From positions 1-19,350 of the forward strand of contig CAZUZO010000056.1 in NCBI GenBank assembly GCA_964624765.1: a stretch of DNA of 19,350 bases, written 5' to 3'. A model generated the notes under the pieces. The model was not told the DNA's origin. It did not search any database and saw nothing but the letters and a program-made list of their open reading frames with translations. Positions within the stretch are counted from its first letter, which is position 1, and every line of letters starts with the position of its first letter. Made by a program: the position numbers and the translations under genes. This DNA is from JAGTVB01 sp964624765. GTDB taxonomy: Bacteria > Pseudomonadota > Gammaproteobacteria > HK1. Positions 7,328-13,134 of this stretch are shown one piece after another.

Positions 7328-8007
7328 CGCTTTGCCACCGGATTATCCACTTTATGCGCTTGTTTGTCTGGGTCCGTCAGAATGCTTTCCCGATCCACTG
7401 TGCTCCAGATTTCACTGAGGCGCCGATCGCGCCCGCAGAGCGTTCGGTAATAGGTGTAGCGGATGGGGTTTTTCTTGTAATAGTCTTGATGGCGCTCCTC
7501 AGCAGGCCAGAAGTTTGTGGCGGGTAGGATCGGTGTGACGATCGTGTGTTTCAGGGCCCCCGACGTTTCGAGGGCATTCTTGGATGCCTCGGCGGCTGCT
7601 CGTTGTTCGGGGTCACGGTAGAAAATGGCTGCCCGGTATTGCGTACCCTGGTCGCAGAATTGCCCACCCGCGTCGTGAGGGTCGATATTGCCCCAGAAAG
7701 CTATCAACAGTTGCTGGTAGGTGACACGCTGCGGGTCGTAAGCGACTCGCACCGCTTCATAGTGGCCGGTCCTTCCTTGTGAGACTTGTTCGTAGGTGGG
7801 CTCGGCAACATGACCTCCGGTGTAGCCGGAAGTCACCTCAGTGACCCCTTCCAACTTCTCCAAATCGGCCTCTATGCACCAGAAGCAACCTGCGGCGAAA
7901 ACGGCGTGGCCCGCAACGGCCATGGCTTGACGTTCCTCCCCCATGGCAACCACACTGACGCAGCTGGTGACGATAGCTGCCATGATCGCTGCTCTACTCA
8001 CGATCAA
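7324..8007 (-). CDS. msrA: Peptide-methionine (S)-S-oxide reductase MsrA, exported
   Basis: Reduces the S-epimer of methionine sulfoxide in proteins. The catalytic motif is G40-C41-F-W-C44, with C41 as nucleophile, followed by the family signatures TSGYTGG and GHYEAVRVAYDP. Later parts GGQFCDQGTQYRAAIFY and the region HQDYYKKNP are also typical. Residues 1-22 (MIVSRAAIMAAIVTSCVSVV) form a hydrophobic Sec-type signal or anchor, so it acts in the periplasm like its neighbour MsrB. The ATG at 8007 overlaps the msrB stop, and its TGA overlaps the ptsP start, both as ATGA. This strongly implies one co-translated operon. Length 227 aa is normal for an exported MsrA. Confidence 0.95.
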   Translation of the reverse strand: MIVSRAAIMAAIVTSCVSVVAMGEERQAMAVAGHAVFAAGCFWCIEADLEKLEGVTEVTSGYTGGHVAEPTYEQVSQGRTGHYEAVRVAYDPQRVTYQQLLIAFWGNIDPHDAGGQFCDQGTQYRAAIFYRDPEQRAAAEASKNALETSGALKHTIVTPILPATNFWPAEERHQDYYKKNPIRYTYYRTLCGRDRRLSEIWSTVDRESILTDPDKQAHKVDNPVAKR

Positions 8008-8504
8008 CCTGCTTCGGGCTCAAAGCGCAACGCGATGCCGTTGTTGCAGTACCGCAGACCCGTAGGCGGTGGACCATCCTTGAATACGTGGCCGTGATGG
8101 CCGCCACAGCGAGCACAGTGATACTCGGTGCGCGGCCAGATCAGCTTGTAATCGCGTTTGGTTTGCACGTGGCCGGGCAAAACGTCATAGAAGCTTGGCC
8201 AACCGGTCCCGCTGTCGAATTTCATCGCCGAGGTGAACAAAGGCAGATCGCAGCCGACGCAGTAGTAAATACCGGTCCTATTCTCCTTGTCGAGGGGGCT
8301 CGTAAAGGCCCTCTCCGTGTGCTCTTGCCGCAACACGCGGAATTGCTCCGCGGACAGGCGTCGACGCCATTCGTCTTCGCTTAGGTGCAGCTTTTCAAGC
8401 ACCTCGGCCAACGCAAGCGGTGCCGACAAAAGCAGGGTCGTGGCTCCGACCCCTAGTCTACAAAGGAAATCCCGGCGGCTCGATGTCTGATACGCGTCTA
8501 TCAC
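8004..8504 (-). CDS. msrB: Peptide-methionine (R)-S-oxide reductase MsrB, Tat-exported
   Basis: Reduces the R-epimer of methionine sulfoxide. I chose GTG 8504 because GGAAG lies 7 nt upstream and the product starts with a twin-arginine signal (SSRRDFLCRLG, then a hydrophobic stretch ending LALA). ATG 8552 in the same frame is the alternative and adds 16 residues. Zinc ligands are C82-x-x-C85 and C130-x-x-C133. The MsrB core has FDSGTGWPSF, and the catalytic Cys is C153 in GLRYCNNGIALRF. The more usual text there is RYCINS, so the residues after the Cys differ. It is the first gene of msrB-msrA-ptsP. Tat export suggests folding, with zinc bound, before transport. Confidence 0.92.
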   Translation of the reverse strand: MIDAYQTSSRRDFLCRLGVGATTLLLSAPLALAEVLEKLHLSEDEWRRRLSAEQFRVLRQEHTERAFTSPLDKENRTGIYYCVGCDLPLFTSAMKFDSGTGWPSFYDVLPGHVQTKRDYKLIWPRTEYHCARCGGHHGHVFKDGPPPTGLRYCNNGIALRFEPEAG

Positions 8505-8779
8505 GTTGTGCTTCCAATCAAGGTCATCAGTTCGGGCCCTTCTGCTTAACATCTTGCCCTGGGGTGGCAGCCGATCCCTCGGGGTGAGGGGTGGCGTGAC
8601 GCCCTATGCGGTGAGAGGCGGAAGCCCGGAGCCCCGGTTGACAGCGCTTCGCGCGAAGCCGATGGGCGGCGACCAATCTGCTGGCGCCTGACGTTGGGCT
8701 GCGAAGGGACCCCGGGACTGCGAGCGAGCGCATCATCACAAAATTGGACCGTCTGCAAAAGACTTTGTTGCCTCGCTCA
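8505..8779. other. Region upstream of msrB, with a 14-bp palindrome
   Basis: No credible gene. Short frames on both strands are Arg/Pro/Ser-rich and look like chance coding of a GC-rich repeat. A perfect palindrome GCTTCGCGCGAAGC lies at 8646-8659. The msr operon promoter should lie here, but no clear -35/-10 pair stands out. C2 follows immediately. Confidence 0.4.
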
Positions 8780-8936
8780 CCACCTATCGGTTTGAGCCGA
8801 GAATCCCAAGGGGCCGTCATACCGGCACGGATTGCCGGTATCCAGACCACAGGGAAGTGGCCCAGACAGCCATCCATGGCGACTGGGTTCCGGCAATCCC
8901 TACCGGAACGACGGGTTTGAAGGAACTGATAGGTGG
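8780..8936 (+). repeat. Family C palindromic repeat, copy C2 (157 bp)
   Basis: The ends are CCACCTATCGGTT (8780-8792) and AACTGATAGGTGG (8924-8936), with one mismatch between arms. The internal inverted pair GGATTGCCGGTATCCAG and CTGGGTTCCGGCAATCC is the same as in C1, and the right half is nearly identical to C1. The left interior differs more. CA lies on both sides (CA|CCACC...GGTGG|CA), a weak hint of a 2-bp duplication that C1 does not share. Confidence 0.75.
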
Positions 8937-9160
8937 CAAGGTTGCCTCGAAAGAGGGCGAACTCACCGTGGGCGAGGTACTGGGTTGTAGCGGCCCCGAG
9001 GCCATCACCAGCGCGCCTCCCGAAAAAAGGTCAATGCCGTAGCCTGGGTCACGAGCGTGGTTGAGGGGCACCGCCCGATAGAAGCGCGCTCTCAAGAAAC
9101 AAAACTGAAAGCAGCCGTTTTCATGTCACCTTATACCTCGCGCGCGTTTCTTACAGAACA

Positions 9161-9182
9161 CCAACCCCGCGCGCGGGGTTGG
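9161..9182. repeat. Perfect 22-bp palindrome
   Basis: CCAACCCCGCG (9161-9171) is followed without a loop by its exact reverse complement (9172-9182). It lies 8 bp before repeat B1, in a 250-bp stretch (8937-9187) with no recognisable gene. There is no T-run. It could be a dimeric protein-binding site or a cruciform-prone sequence. Confidence 0.5.
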
Positions 9183-9190
9183 GATGCTCA

Positions 9191-9551
9191 GAAGCTGTCT
9201 TAAAAATTACTGCTCTCGCCTGAGAGGTTGTGAAAAAACCGTCGCCAGCGGCCCGAGAGCCAGGCGGACGGCGCGCAGCGACGAGACATATCAGATAGAT
9301 AGGCGAGGAGCGAGCACCGCCCAACGCCGCTATCGGGTTGCGTAGCAGGTTTTTTCACAACCTCTGAGCGCGTTGCACGGCGGCTCGCAATCCTCATGTA
9401 CTCCCTTGTACACTCCGGTTGTTACTCGCCCCATCCTTGGGGCTCGCCCGTTCGGGGCCAGCTTCCAGCTGTTCAAAATCGTTCCCAACGATTTTGTCGC
9501 TACCGCGCGGCCTTGCTCTGCCGGCGCTCGTAACATTTTTAAAGCAGCTTC
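9191..9551 (+). mobile_element. Family B element, copy B1, interrupted by A2
   Basis: The ends GAAGCTGTCTTAAAAAT and TTTTTAAAGCAGCTTC are inverted repeats, flanked by TCA on both sides (9188-9190 and 9552-9554), a perfect 3-bp target duplication. Without the nested A2 and its duplication the element is about 217 bp. Inside are the direct marks CATGTACTCCCTTGTACACT, a GCCCC...GGGGC hairpin (9428-9443) and AAAATCGTT-CCC-AACGATTTT (9475-9495). Open frames through it (such as YKGVHEDCEPPCNA on the minus strand) are read-through, not genes. Related sequence is at 12839-12981, 13019-13128 and 16095-16406. Confidence 0.8.
9224..9364 (+). mobile_element. Family A miniature element, copy A2, nested in B1 (141 bp)
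   Basis: Terminal inverted repeats GAGGTTGTGAAAAAACC and GGTTTTTTCACAACCTC are perfect over 17 bp. TGA flanks both sides (9221-9223, 9365-9367). The interior contains GACATATCAGATAGATAGG and GCACCGCCCAACGCCGC, shared with all full copies. It carries no coding sequence, so it would need a transposase in trans. It splits B1 31 bp from that element's left end. Confidence 0.88.
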
Positions 9552-9751
9552 TCAAGAAGGCAGCCATCGCAAGGAGGCACTGTCATCTTTCCGACCGCAT
9601 TTTCTTTCCCACCGCATCTGCCTTTGAGGTGGCGTCCACTCATCGCCGTTCCAGAGTATCCTATTCCGTTAGGGATATTCCCGTTTCGGAGGCGACTGTA
9701 GCATCATCGCTGCAGTGCAGCAAAATGGTGTTCCTGCCGGAAGGAGGTCAA

Positions 9752-9967
9752 GTGAAAGTTCAGCTCTTCGATTCCCACGGCGATCATGTGCGCACCTTCT
9801 GCCTGGGAGAGAGGGATTTCGACCGGTGGCTGGATGACATGGCTGATGGGTTTTTCGAGACCGGGGGCTTCGCCAAGCTATGCAATGACCGGGAGAAGAT
9901 CTTTTGTCAAGATACGGTCCAGAGTCGGAGCGACCTTCGGAAGCAAATCAGGGTATTCGCCATGTAG
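9752..9967 (+). CDS. Small uncharacterised protein (71 aa)
   Basis: I do not recognise this protein. A strong ribosome binding site AAGGAGGT (9741-9748) precedes GTG 9752, which gives MKVQLFDSHGDHVRTFCLGE and a protein rich in acidic and aromatic residues (RDFDRWLDDMADGFFETGGF). It ends RKQIRVFAM. The spacing is short (3-4 nt), and ATG 9725 in the same frame is an alternative. The open frame extends back to 9419, but that part is read-through of repeat B1. It is a soluble protein with no signal peptide. Its TAG (9965-9967) abuts the stop of the opposite-strand gene with no base between. Confidence 0.5.
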   Translation: MKVQLFDSHGDHVRTFCLGERDFDRWLDDMADGFFETGGFAKLCNDREKIFCQDTVQSRSDLRKQIRVFAM

Positions 9968-10201
9968 TCACTCGGATTGCGAACGGTTACAGCCCTGAGG
10001 ACATTGCCAGTAACCGTTTGGCAATCTTGCCGCTTCTCGTCGCCACAGGGTCCATTGCTGGCCGCAATGGTCGCACCGCAATACGATGCCTTGCATCGAC
10101 ATCTTCAATAACGTCACACCTACCCGCTTGAGCTGAGTTTTGCTACAAGTGGACGGCCGCTTTAGAAGTATCTCATCGGTCGGCGATACGTAAGCCGTCA
10201 T
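9968..10201 (-). CDS. Small zinc-ribbon-like protein (77 aa), uncharacterised
   Basis: The C-terminal half has two Cys pairs, CDHC and CPQGC, spaced by about 24 residues (LRCDHCGQQWTLWRREAARL, then PNGYWQCPQGC), the layout of a zinc ribbon. The family is unknown to me. ATG 10201 is 11 nt after the stop of the upstream small gene. An internal ATG at about 10105 (MSMQGIVLRCDHCG) would give a 45-aa protein containing just the ribbon. No convincing Shine-Dalgarno supports either. It might be a DNA- or RNA-binding accessory factor, which is inference from the fold only. Confidence 0.45.
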   Translation of the reverse strand: MTAYVSPTDEILLKRPSTCSKTQLKRVGVTLLKMSMQGIVLRCDHCGQQWTLWRREAARLPNGYWQCPQGCNRSQSE

Positions 10202-10212
10202 CTCAATTCAGC

Positions 10213-10425
10213 TTAGATGTTCGTCTCGATTCCTCCACCGGCGTGTGGCGGTCTAAACCGGTAGAAACGAGTAAGTAGGGTATCCGCGTATCGCGATGAC
10301 TCGTGTTGATCGCGAGCCGATGTGAGCCATTCAAACAAAATCAATAGCTTAAGCTTGTCTTGCTTGACCTCCGGCGCTCTTTGATCGACCCGATGGTCTG
10401 GTGTATTCGAAAGGCTGTCCGGCAT
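10213..10425 (-). CDS. Small uncharacterised protein (70 aa)
   Basis: ATG 10425 is preceded on its strand by GATGAGG about 8-11 nt upstream. The product MPDSLSNTPDHRVDQRAPEV continues with a charged helix-prone stretch (KQDKLKLLILFEWLTSARDQ) and ends with RFYRFRPP.... It resembles nothing I can name. A candidate promoter lies about 130 bp upstream. It is followed after 11 nt by the zinc-ribbon gene, which suggests a two-gene unit. Confidence 0.4.
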   Translation of the reverse strand: MPDSLSNTPDHRVDQRAPEVKQDKLKLLILFEWLTSARDQHESSRYADTLLTRFYRFRPPHAGGGIETNI

Positions 10426-10788
10426 AGTGTTGGCCTCATCTTGCCGGCTCGATCCGAGCCGCTAAATGGCTCGCCGACCTCCCCGTGGTGAGGTGCTAGC
10501 TTTTTCTTGTCGTCGCGATGTGCGATGGCGAAACCTGCGACAGCGTTGTATCTTATAATAACATAGTGTTTTGGTCAACTATTATATCGGGGTATCGAAC
10601 AGTGCCCGTTGACTTGGCGGGCTGGTGTGTAGGCCGATAAGCTTGAGGTCGGGGGTTGTTGGACCGTGCCTCTGTCGTGACGGCTGACGCGGTCTGCCGA
10701 AATGGCGCTCCCGGTCTGAGGACGACAGGCTAAACCAGCTCGGATCGTCTCGTAGGGGACCACAGGGACTGGAGCATGACAGGTCTTA
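10426..10788. other. Intergenic region between the divergent small genes and the DUF2878 locus
   Basis: It contains an AT-rich island (10550-10590) in GC-rich surroundings, the candidate promoter for the small genes and, at 10771-10778, GGAG followed by ATG. That ATG may be the original start of the DUF2878 gene (see A3). A 62-codon minus-strand frame (10575-10763) has no support. Confidence 0.4.
10552..10578 (-). promoter_or_regulatory. Candidate sigma70-type promoter for the small-gene pair
   Basis: On the minus strand, TTGACC (10578-10573) and TATAAG (10557-10552) are separated by 15 bp, within an AT-rich patch. The spacing is short of the optimal 17. It points to the gene at 10425 with a leader of about 120 nt. 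Confidence 0.35.
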
Positions 10789-10931
10789 GAGCTTGTGAAA
10801 AAAACGTCGAGAGCGGTACGAGAGCCAAGCGGACGGCGCCAAGCCGAGAGACATAATCAGATAGATAGGCGAGGAGCGAGCACCCGCCCAACGCCGCTAT
10901 CGGGTCGTCTAGCAGGTTTTCTCACAAGCTC
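10789..10931 (+). mobile_element. Family A miniature element, copy A3, at the 5' end of the DUF2878 gene (143 bp)
   Basis: The ends GAGCTTGTGAAAAAAACG and TTTTCTCACAAGCTC are matched inverted repeats, with the same interior as A2 (CAGATAGATAGGCGAGGAGC). The flanks are TTA (10786-10788) and TCA (10932-10934), so the 3-bp duplication has one changed central base or was never exact. The left terminal repeat contains GTGAAAAAA, which opens a frame through the element into the downstream gene. Confidence 0.85.
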
Positions 10932-11490
10932 TCAGTCCAGCCTCATTAACTACGGGCTCTATCAGATCGGATGGCTGGCCTGTGTCATGGGGGCTGCCCG
11001 CAACCAACCTGAAGTAGGGATTCTGTCTGCAATCAGTCTGTTACTGGTCCATTTGAGTTTGGCATCCGAAGTCAAGCGGGAATTGCGACTGATCGCAGCG
11101 TTTGGGCTGTTGGGTGCCGGGTTGGATACGCTCCACAGCTGCCTAGGCGTCCTGCAGTTCGTGTCTGGGCGCTGGATGGGCTGTGTGGCGCCACTTTGGA
11201 TCATCGTCATGTGGATGCAGTTTGCCACACTATTTCGCTATTGCTTGCACTGGGTATTGCATCGTTACATTTTGGGGGCCTTGCTGGGTGCCCTCGGCGG
11301 ACCGCTGGCATTTTGGGCCGGCGAGCGTCTTGGAGCGATTAGTTTCATGCCACAAGCTTGGGTTAGCCTGGCCGTGCTGGCCATCAATTGGGCGATAGCG
11401 CTGCCGCTGCTCATGTGGTTGGCCGCTGGTCATGATCCATCGAACAGGCCAGGGGGAGACTATCTGTTGGCCGGCCAGCAACGCAGCTAA
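10795..11490 (+). CDS. DUF2878 membrane protein whose 5' end is supplied by repeat A3
   Basis: From SLINYGLYQIGWLACVMGAA onwards the product matches DUF2878, a small multi-pass inner-membrane family found in photolyase/CFA clusters. At least five hydrophobic segments follow (ILSAISLLLVHLSLA, LLGAGLDTL, APLWIIVMWMQFATLF, AWVSLAVLAINWAIALPLLM). Residues 1-46 (MKKTSRAVREPSGRRQAERH...) are translated repeat A3 and foreign to the family. The open frame begins at GTG 10795 in the element's terminal repeat, without a good Shine-Dalgarno. Whether it is still expressed is uncertain. Its TAA (11488-11490) abuts the stop of the convergent DUF1295 gene. Confidence 0.75.
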   Translation: MKKTSRAVREPSGRRQAERHNQIDRRGASTRPTPLSGRLAGFLTSSQSSLINYGLYQIGWLACVMGAARNQPEVGILSAISLLLVHLSLASEVKRELRLIAAFGLLGAGLDTLHSCLGVLQFVSGRWMGCVAPLWIIVMWMQFATLFRYCLHWVLHRYILGALLGALGGPLAFWAGERLGAISFMPQAWVSLAVLAINWAIALPLLMWLAAGHDPSNRPGGDYLLAGQQRS

Positions 11491-12267
11491 CTAGCGGGAG
11501 CGCGGAAACCACGGAAAAAACGCGTTGGTTTGCTGAACATACTCCAGGTAGTGCGGCTTGGTCTCCCGTAACGTTTTCTCCAGCAGCGTGACCCCGGAAA
11601 CCCGCATCAATAAGAGGGTCATCAGAAGCGGACTGTACACAGTCCAGAGAGCGCCTGGCGTGGCGAAGGCAAAGAAAAACAAACCCCACCAAAGCGTGGC
11701 ATCGCCGAAGTAGTTGGGGTGGCGTGTGAAGCGCCAGAGCCCGGTACGTAAGACTTTCCCTCGATTGTGGGGATTAGCCCGAAAGCGAGACAACTGCCAA
11801 TCGGCGATGGCCTCGAATAGAAAACCTATGCTAAAAAGACCTAAGCCTAGGGCGTCCAGCCAGGTCAAATGCTCGGGGACCGGTGATCGAATCGCTAGGC
11901 TTAAAGGCATGGCTATCAACCAGATGAGCATCGCCTGCAGCAGGAAGACGGTGAACAAGCTTATCCATGGAAAGCGGTGGCCGTGCCGTTCTCGCATCGC
12001 TCGGTAGCGGTAGTCCTCGCCCTGACCATGGCTGCGCCAGAGGATGTGAGCCGACAATCGCAGGCCCCATAGGGTGACCAGTATGAACACCAGAATGGCC
12101 CGCGTGGTGTGGTCTTCGCTGGCCACGAAGTGGATCCAACCCAAGAGAACGAAGCCGAGCCCCCAAAATACATCGACGATGCTGGCATCGCGCTTGACCA
12201 GACTGACTATCCAAACCAATAGCATCAGGGTCATGACGACGAGCAAAGGAGAAGTCCAGTGGGTCAT
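11491..12267 (-). CDS. DUF1295 (steroid 5-alpha-reductase-like) membrane protein
   Basis: Multi-pass membrane protein of 258 aa starting MTHWTSPLLVVMTLMLLVWI. The diagnostic C-terminal stretch is TGLWRFTRHPNYFGDATLWW, shared with isoprenylcysteine methyltransferase and 5-alpha-reductase folds, where HPNY helps bind NADPH or substrate. Six to seven hydrophobic helices are visible. I use ATG 12267. The longer open frame to 12378 only reads through repeat A4 (RRFFHNLSEP is the translated terminal repeat). The family is taken to be a reductase acting on lipid-like substrates, and the exact substrate is unknown. It follows DUF1475, with A4 in the gap. Confidence 0.85.
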   Translation of the reverse strand: MTHWTSPLLVVMTLMLLVWIVSLVKRDASIVDVFWGLGFVLLGWIHFVASEDHTTRAILVFILVTLWGLRLSAHILWRSHGQGEDYRYRAMRERHGHRFPWISLFTVFLLQAMLIWLIAMPLSLAIRSPVPEHLTWLDALGLGLFSIGFLFEAIADWQLSRFRANPHNRGKVLRTGLWRFTRHPNYFGDATLWWGLFFFAFATPGALWTVYSPLLMTLLLMRVSGVTLLEKTLRETKPHYLEYVQQTNAFFPWFPRSR

Positions 12268-12282
12268 GGCGGAGGGCTCTGA

Positions 12283-12425
12283 GAGGTTATGAAAAAATCG
12301 TCGCGAGCAGCCCCAGAGCAAGACGGACGGCGCGCCGCGACGAGACATATCAGAGAAAGATAGGCGCGGAGCGAGCACCGCCCAACGCCGCTATCGGGTA
12401 GCGCCGCAGGTTTTTTCGCAAGCTC
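12283..12425 (+). mobile_element. Family A miniature element, copy A4 (143 bp)
   Basis: The ends GAGGTTATGAAAAAATCG and GGTTTTTTCGCAAGCTC are flanked by TGA on both sides (12280-12282, 12426-12428), a perfect 3-bp duplication. It fills the junction between DUF1475 (stop 12431) and DUF1295 (start 12267), 2 bp from one stop and 15 bp from the next start, so no coding sequence is damaged. Confidence 0.87.
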
Positions 12426-12430
12426 TGAAG

Positions 12431-12805
12431 TCATTGGGGACTGTCTAGCCCCACAGGGGCACGGCTCGAGGAGGCGGGACGGCGAGAGAAGAGGGCCGCG
12501 ACCGTATCACCACGCCGCAAGCGAAATAGCTGGATGAGGATATAGACAGCGGCGGCCATGCTGCCAAACCCCATGAATAAGGCGAACCAAACGATGCGTG
12601 GCCATGCATGGCGCTCGCGGTAGGCCACCCAAAGGTAGATCGTCAGGAAGGAAAAATACGCATCGAACAAGGTCGCTTTAAACCAGGGATCGGGCCACAG
12701 TTCTTTCACGGCGAGGAAGACTCCTCGGTCAAGGCTCGCGGTAGTAGTGACCCAAAGCATGGCGATCAGGATGGCGATGAACGTGAGTTTCAGGAATGGG
12801 ATCAT
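12431..12805 (-). CDS. DUF1475 family membrane protein
   Basis: A 124-aa protein with three to four hydrophobic segments (MIPFLKLTFIAILIAMLWVT, FDAYFSFLTIYLWVAY, IVWFALFMGFGSMAAAVYIL) and the family-like SLDRGVFLAVKELWPDPWFK. DUF1475 has no proven activity that I know of; it recurs in photolyase/CFA-type clusters. ATG 12805 is preceded by GAGAGC about 10 nt upstream, only a weak ribosome site. The gene lies between B2 (upstream) and A4 (downstream), so a transcript from phrB would have to cross both repeats. Confidence 0.8.
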   Translation of the reverse strand: MIPFLKLTFIAILIAMLWVTTTASLDRGVFLAVKELWPDPWFKATLFDAYFSFLTIYLWVAYRERHAWPRIVWFALFMGFGSMAAAVYILIQLFRLRRGDTVAALFSRRPASSSRAPVGLDSPQ

Positions 12806-12838
12806 GTTGTTGGTGCTCTCATACGGATCACGGACATA

Positions 12839-12981
12839 GAAGCTGTTTTAGAAACTACTGCGCTTGGCATGGCTGCGTTGCGCAGCGGCTCGCCATCCTC
12901 ATGTACTCCCTTGTACACTCCGGTGGCTCGCCGCTGTGCGCCTTGCTCTGCCGGCGCTCGTGACATTTTTAAAACAGCTTC
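12839..12981 (+). mobile_element. Family B element, copy B2 (143 bp, internally shorter)
   Basis: The ends GAAGCTGTTTTAGAAAC and TTTTTAAAACAGCTTC are inverted repeats, with ATA flanking on both sides (12836-12838, 12982-12984). It shares CATCCTCATGTACTCCCTTG and TTGCTCTGCCGGCGCTCGTG with B1 but lacks about 75 bp of B1's middle and has no nested A copy. At the site where A sits in B1 and B3 it reads GGCATGGC instead of GCCTGAGC. Confidence 0.82.
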
Positions 12982-13018
12982 ATAGGGTGCCGCAGTCCTC
13001 CACTCGTTTGCCCACTGC

Positions 13019-13128
13019 GGTTGCGACTCGCCCCTTCGGAGCCAGCTTAAAGCTGTTCGAAATCGTTTCCGACGATTTTTTTGCCGCTGTGCGGCTTGCT
13101 CTGCCGGCACTCGTGACATTCTTAAAAC
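13019..13128 (+). repeat. Family B fragment, copy B2b (right half)
   Basis: It matches the right half of B1 from ACTCGCCCC...CGG.GCCAGCTT through GCTTGCTCTGCCGGCACTCG to CATTCTTAAAACA, where the final GCTTC is missing. It carries the middle segment that B2 lacks. Its hairpin reads AAATCGT...ACGATTT followed by a run of T (13060-13081), which could terminate transcription. It begins 37 bp after B2 and ends 6 bp from the stop of the methyltransferase gene. Confidence 0.65.
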
Positions 13129-13134
13129 ACCGTC

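Noticed and set aside
9330..9536. Minus-strand small proteins across B elements (YKGVHEDCEPP-type)
   Set aside because: The same peptide-like text appears wherever a B copy occurs, so it is coded by the repeat; no start signal or conservation supports a gene.
9419..9751. Longer version (182 aa) of the small gene at 9752-9967
   Set aside because: The additional codons read through repeat B1 and have no protein-like conservation; a strong Shine-Dalgarno sits just before GTG 9752.
10575..10763. 62-codon minus-strand frame
   Set aside because: No ribosome site, no domain, and it overlaps the candidate promoter of the small-gene pair.
12268..12378. N-terminal extension of the DUF1295 protein
   Set aside because: These codons are translated repeat A4 (RRFFHNLSEP is the terminal repeat). 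The membrane protein starts normally at ATG 12267.
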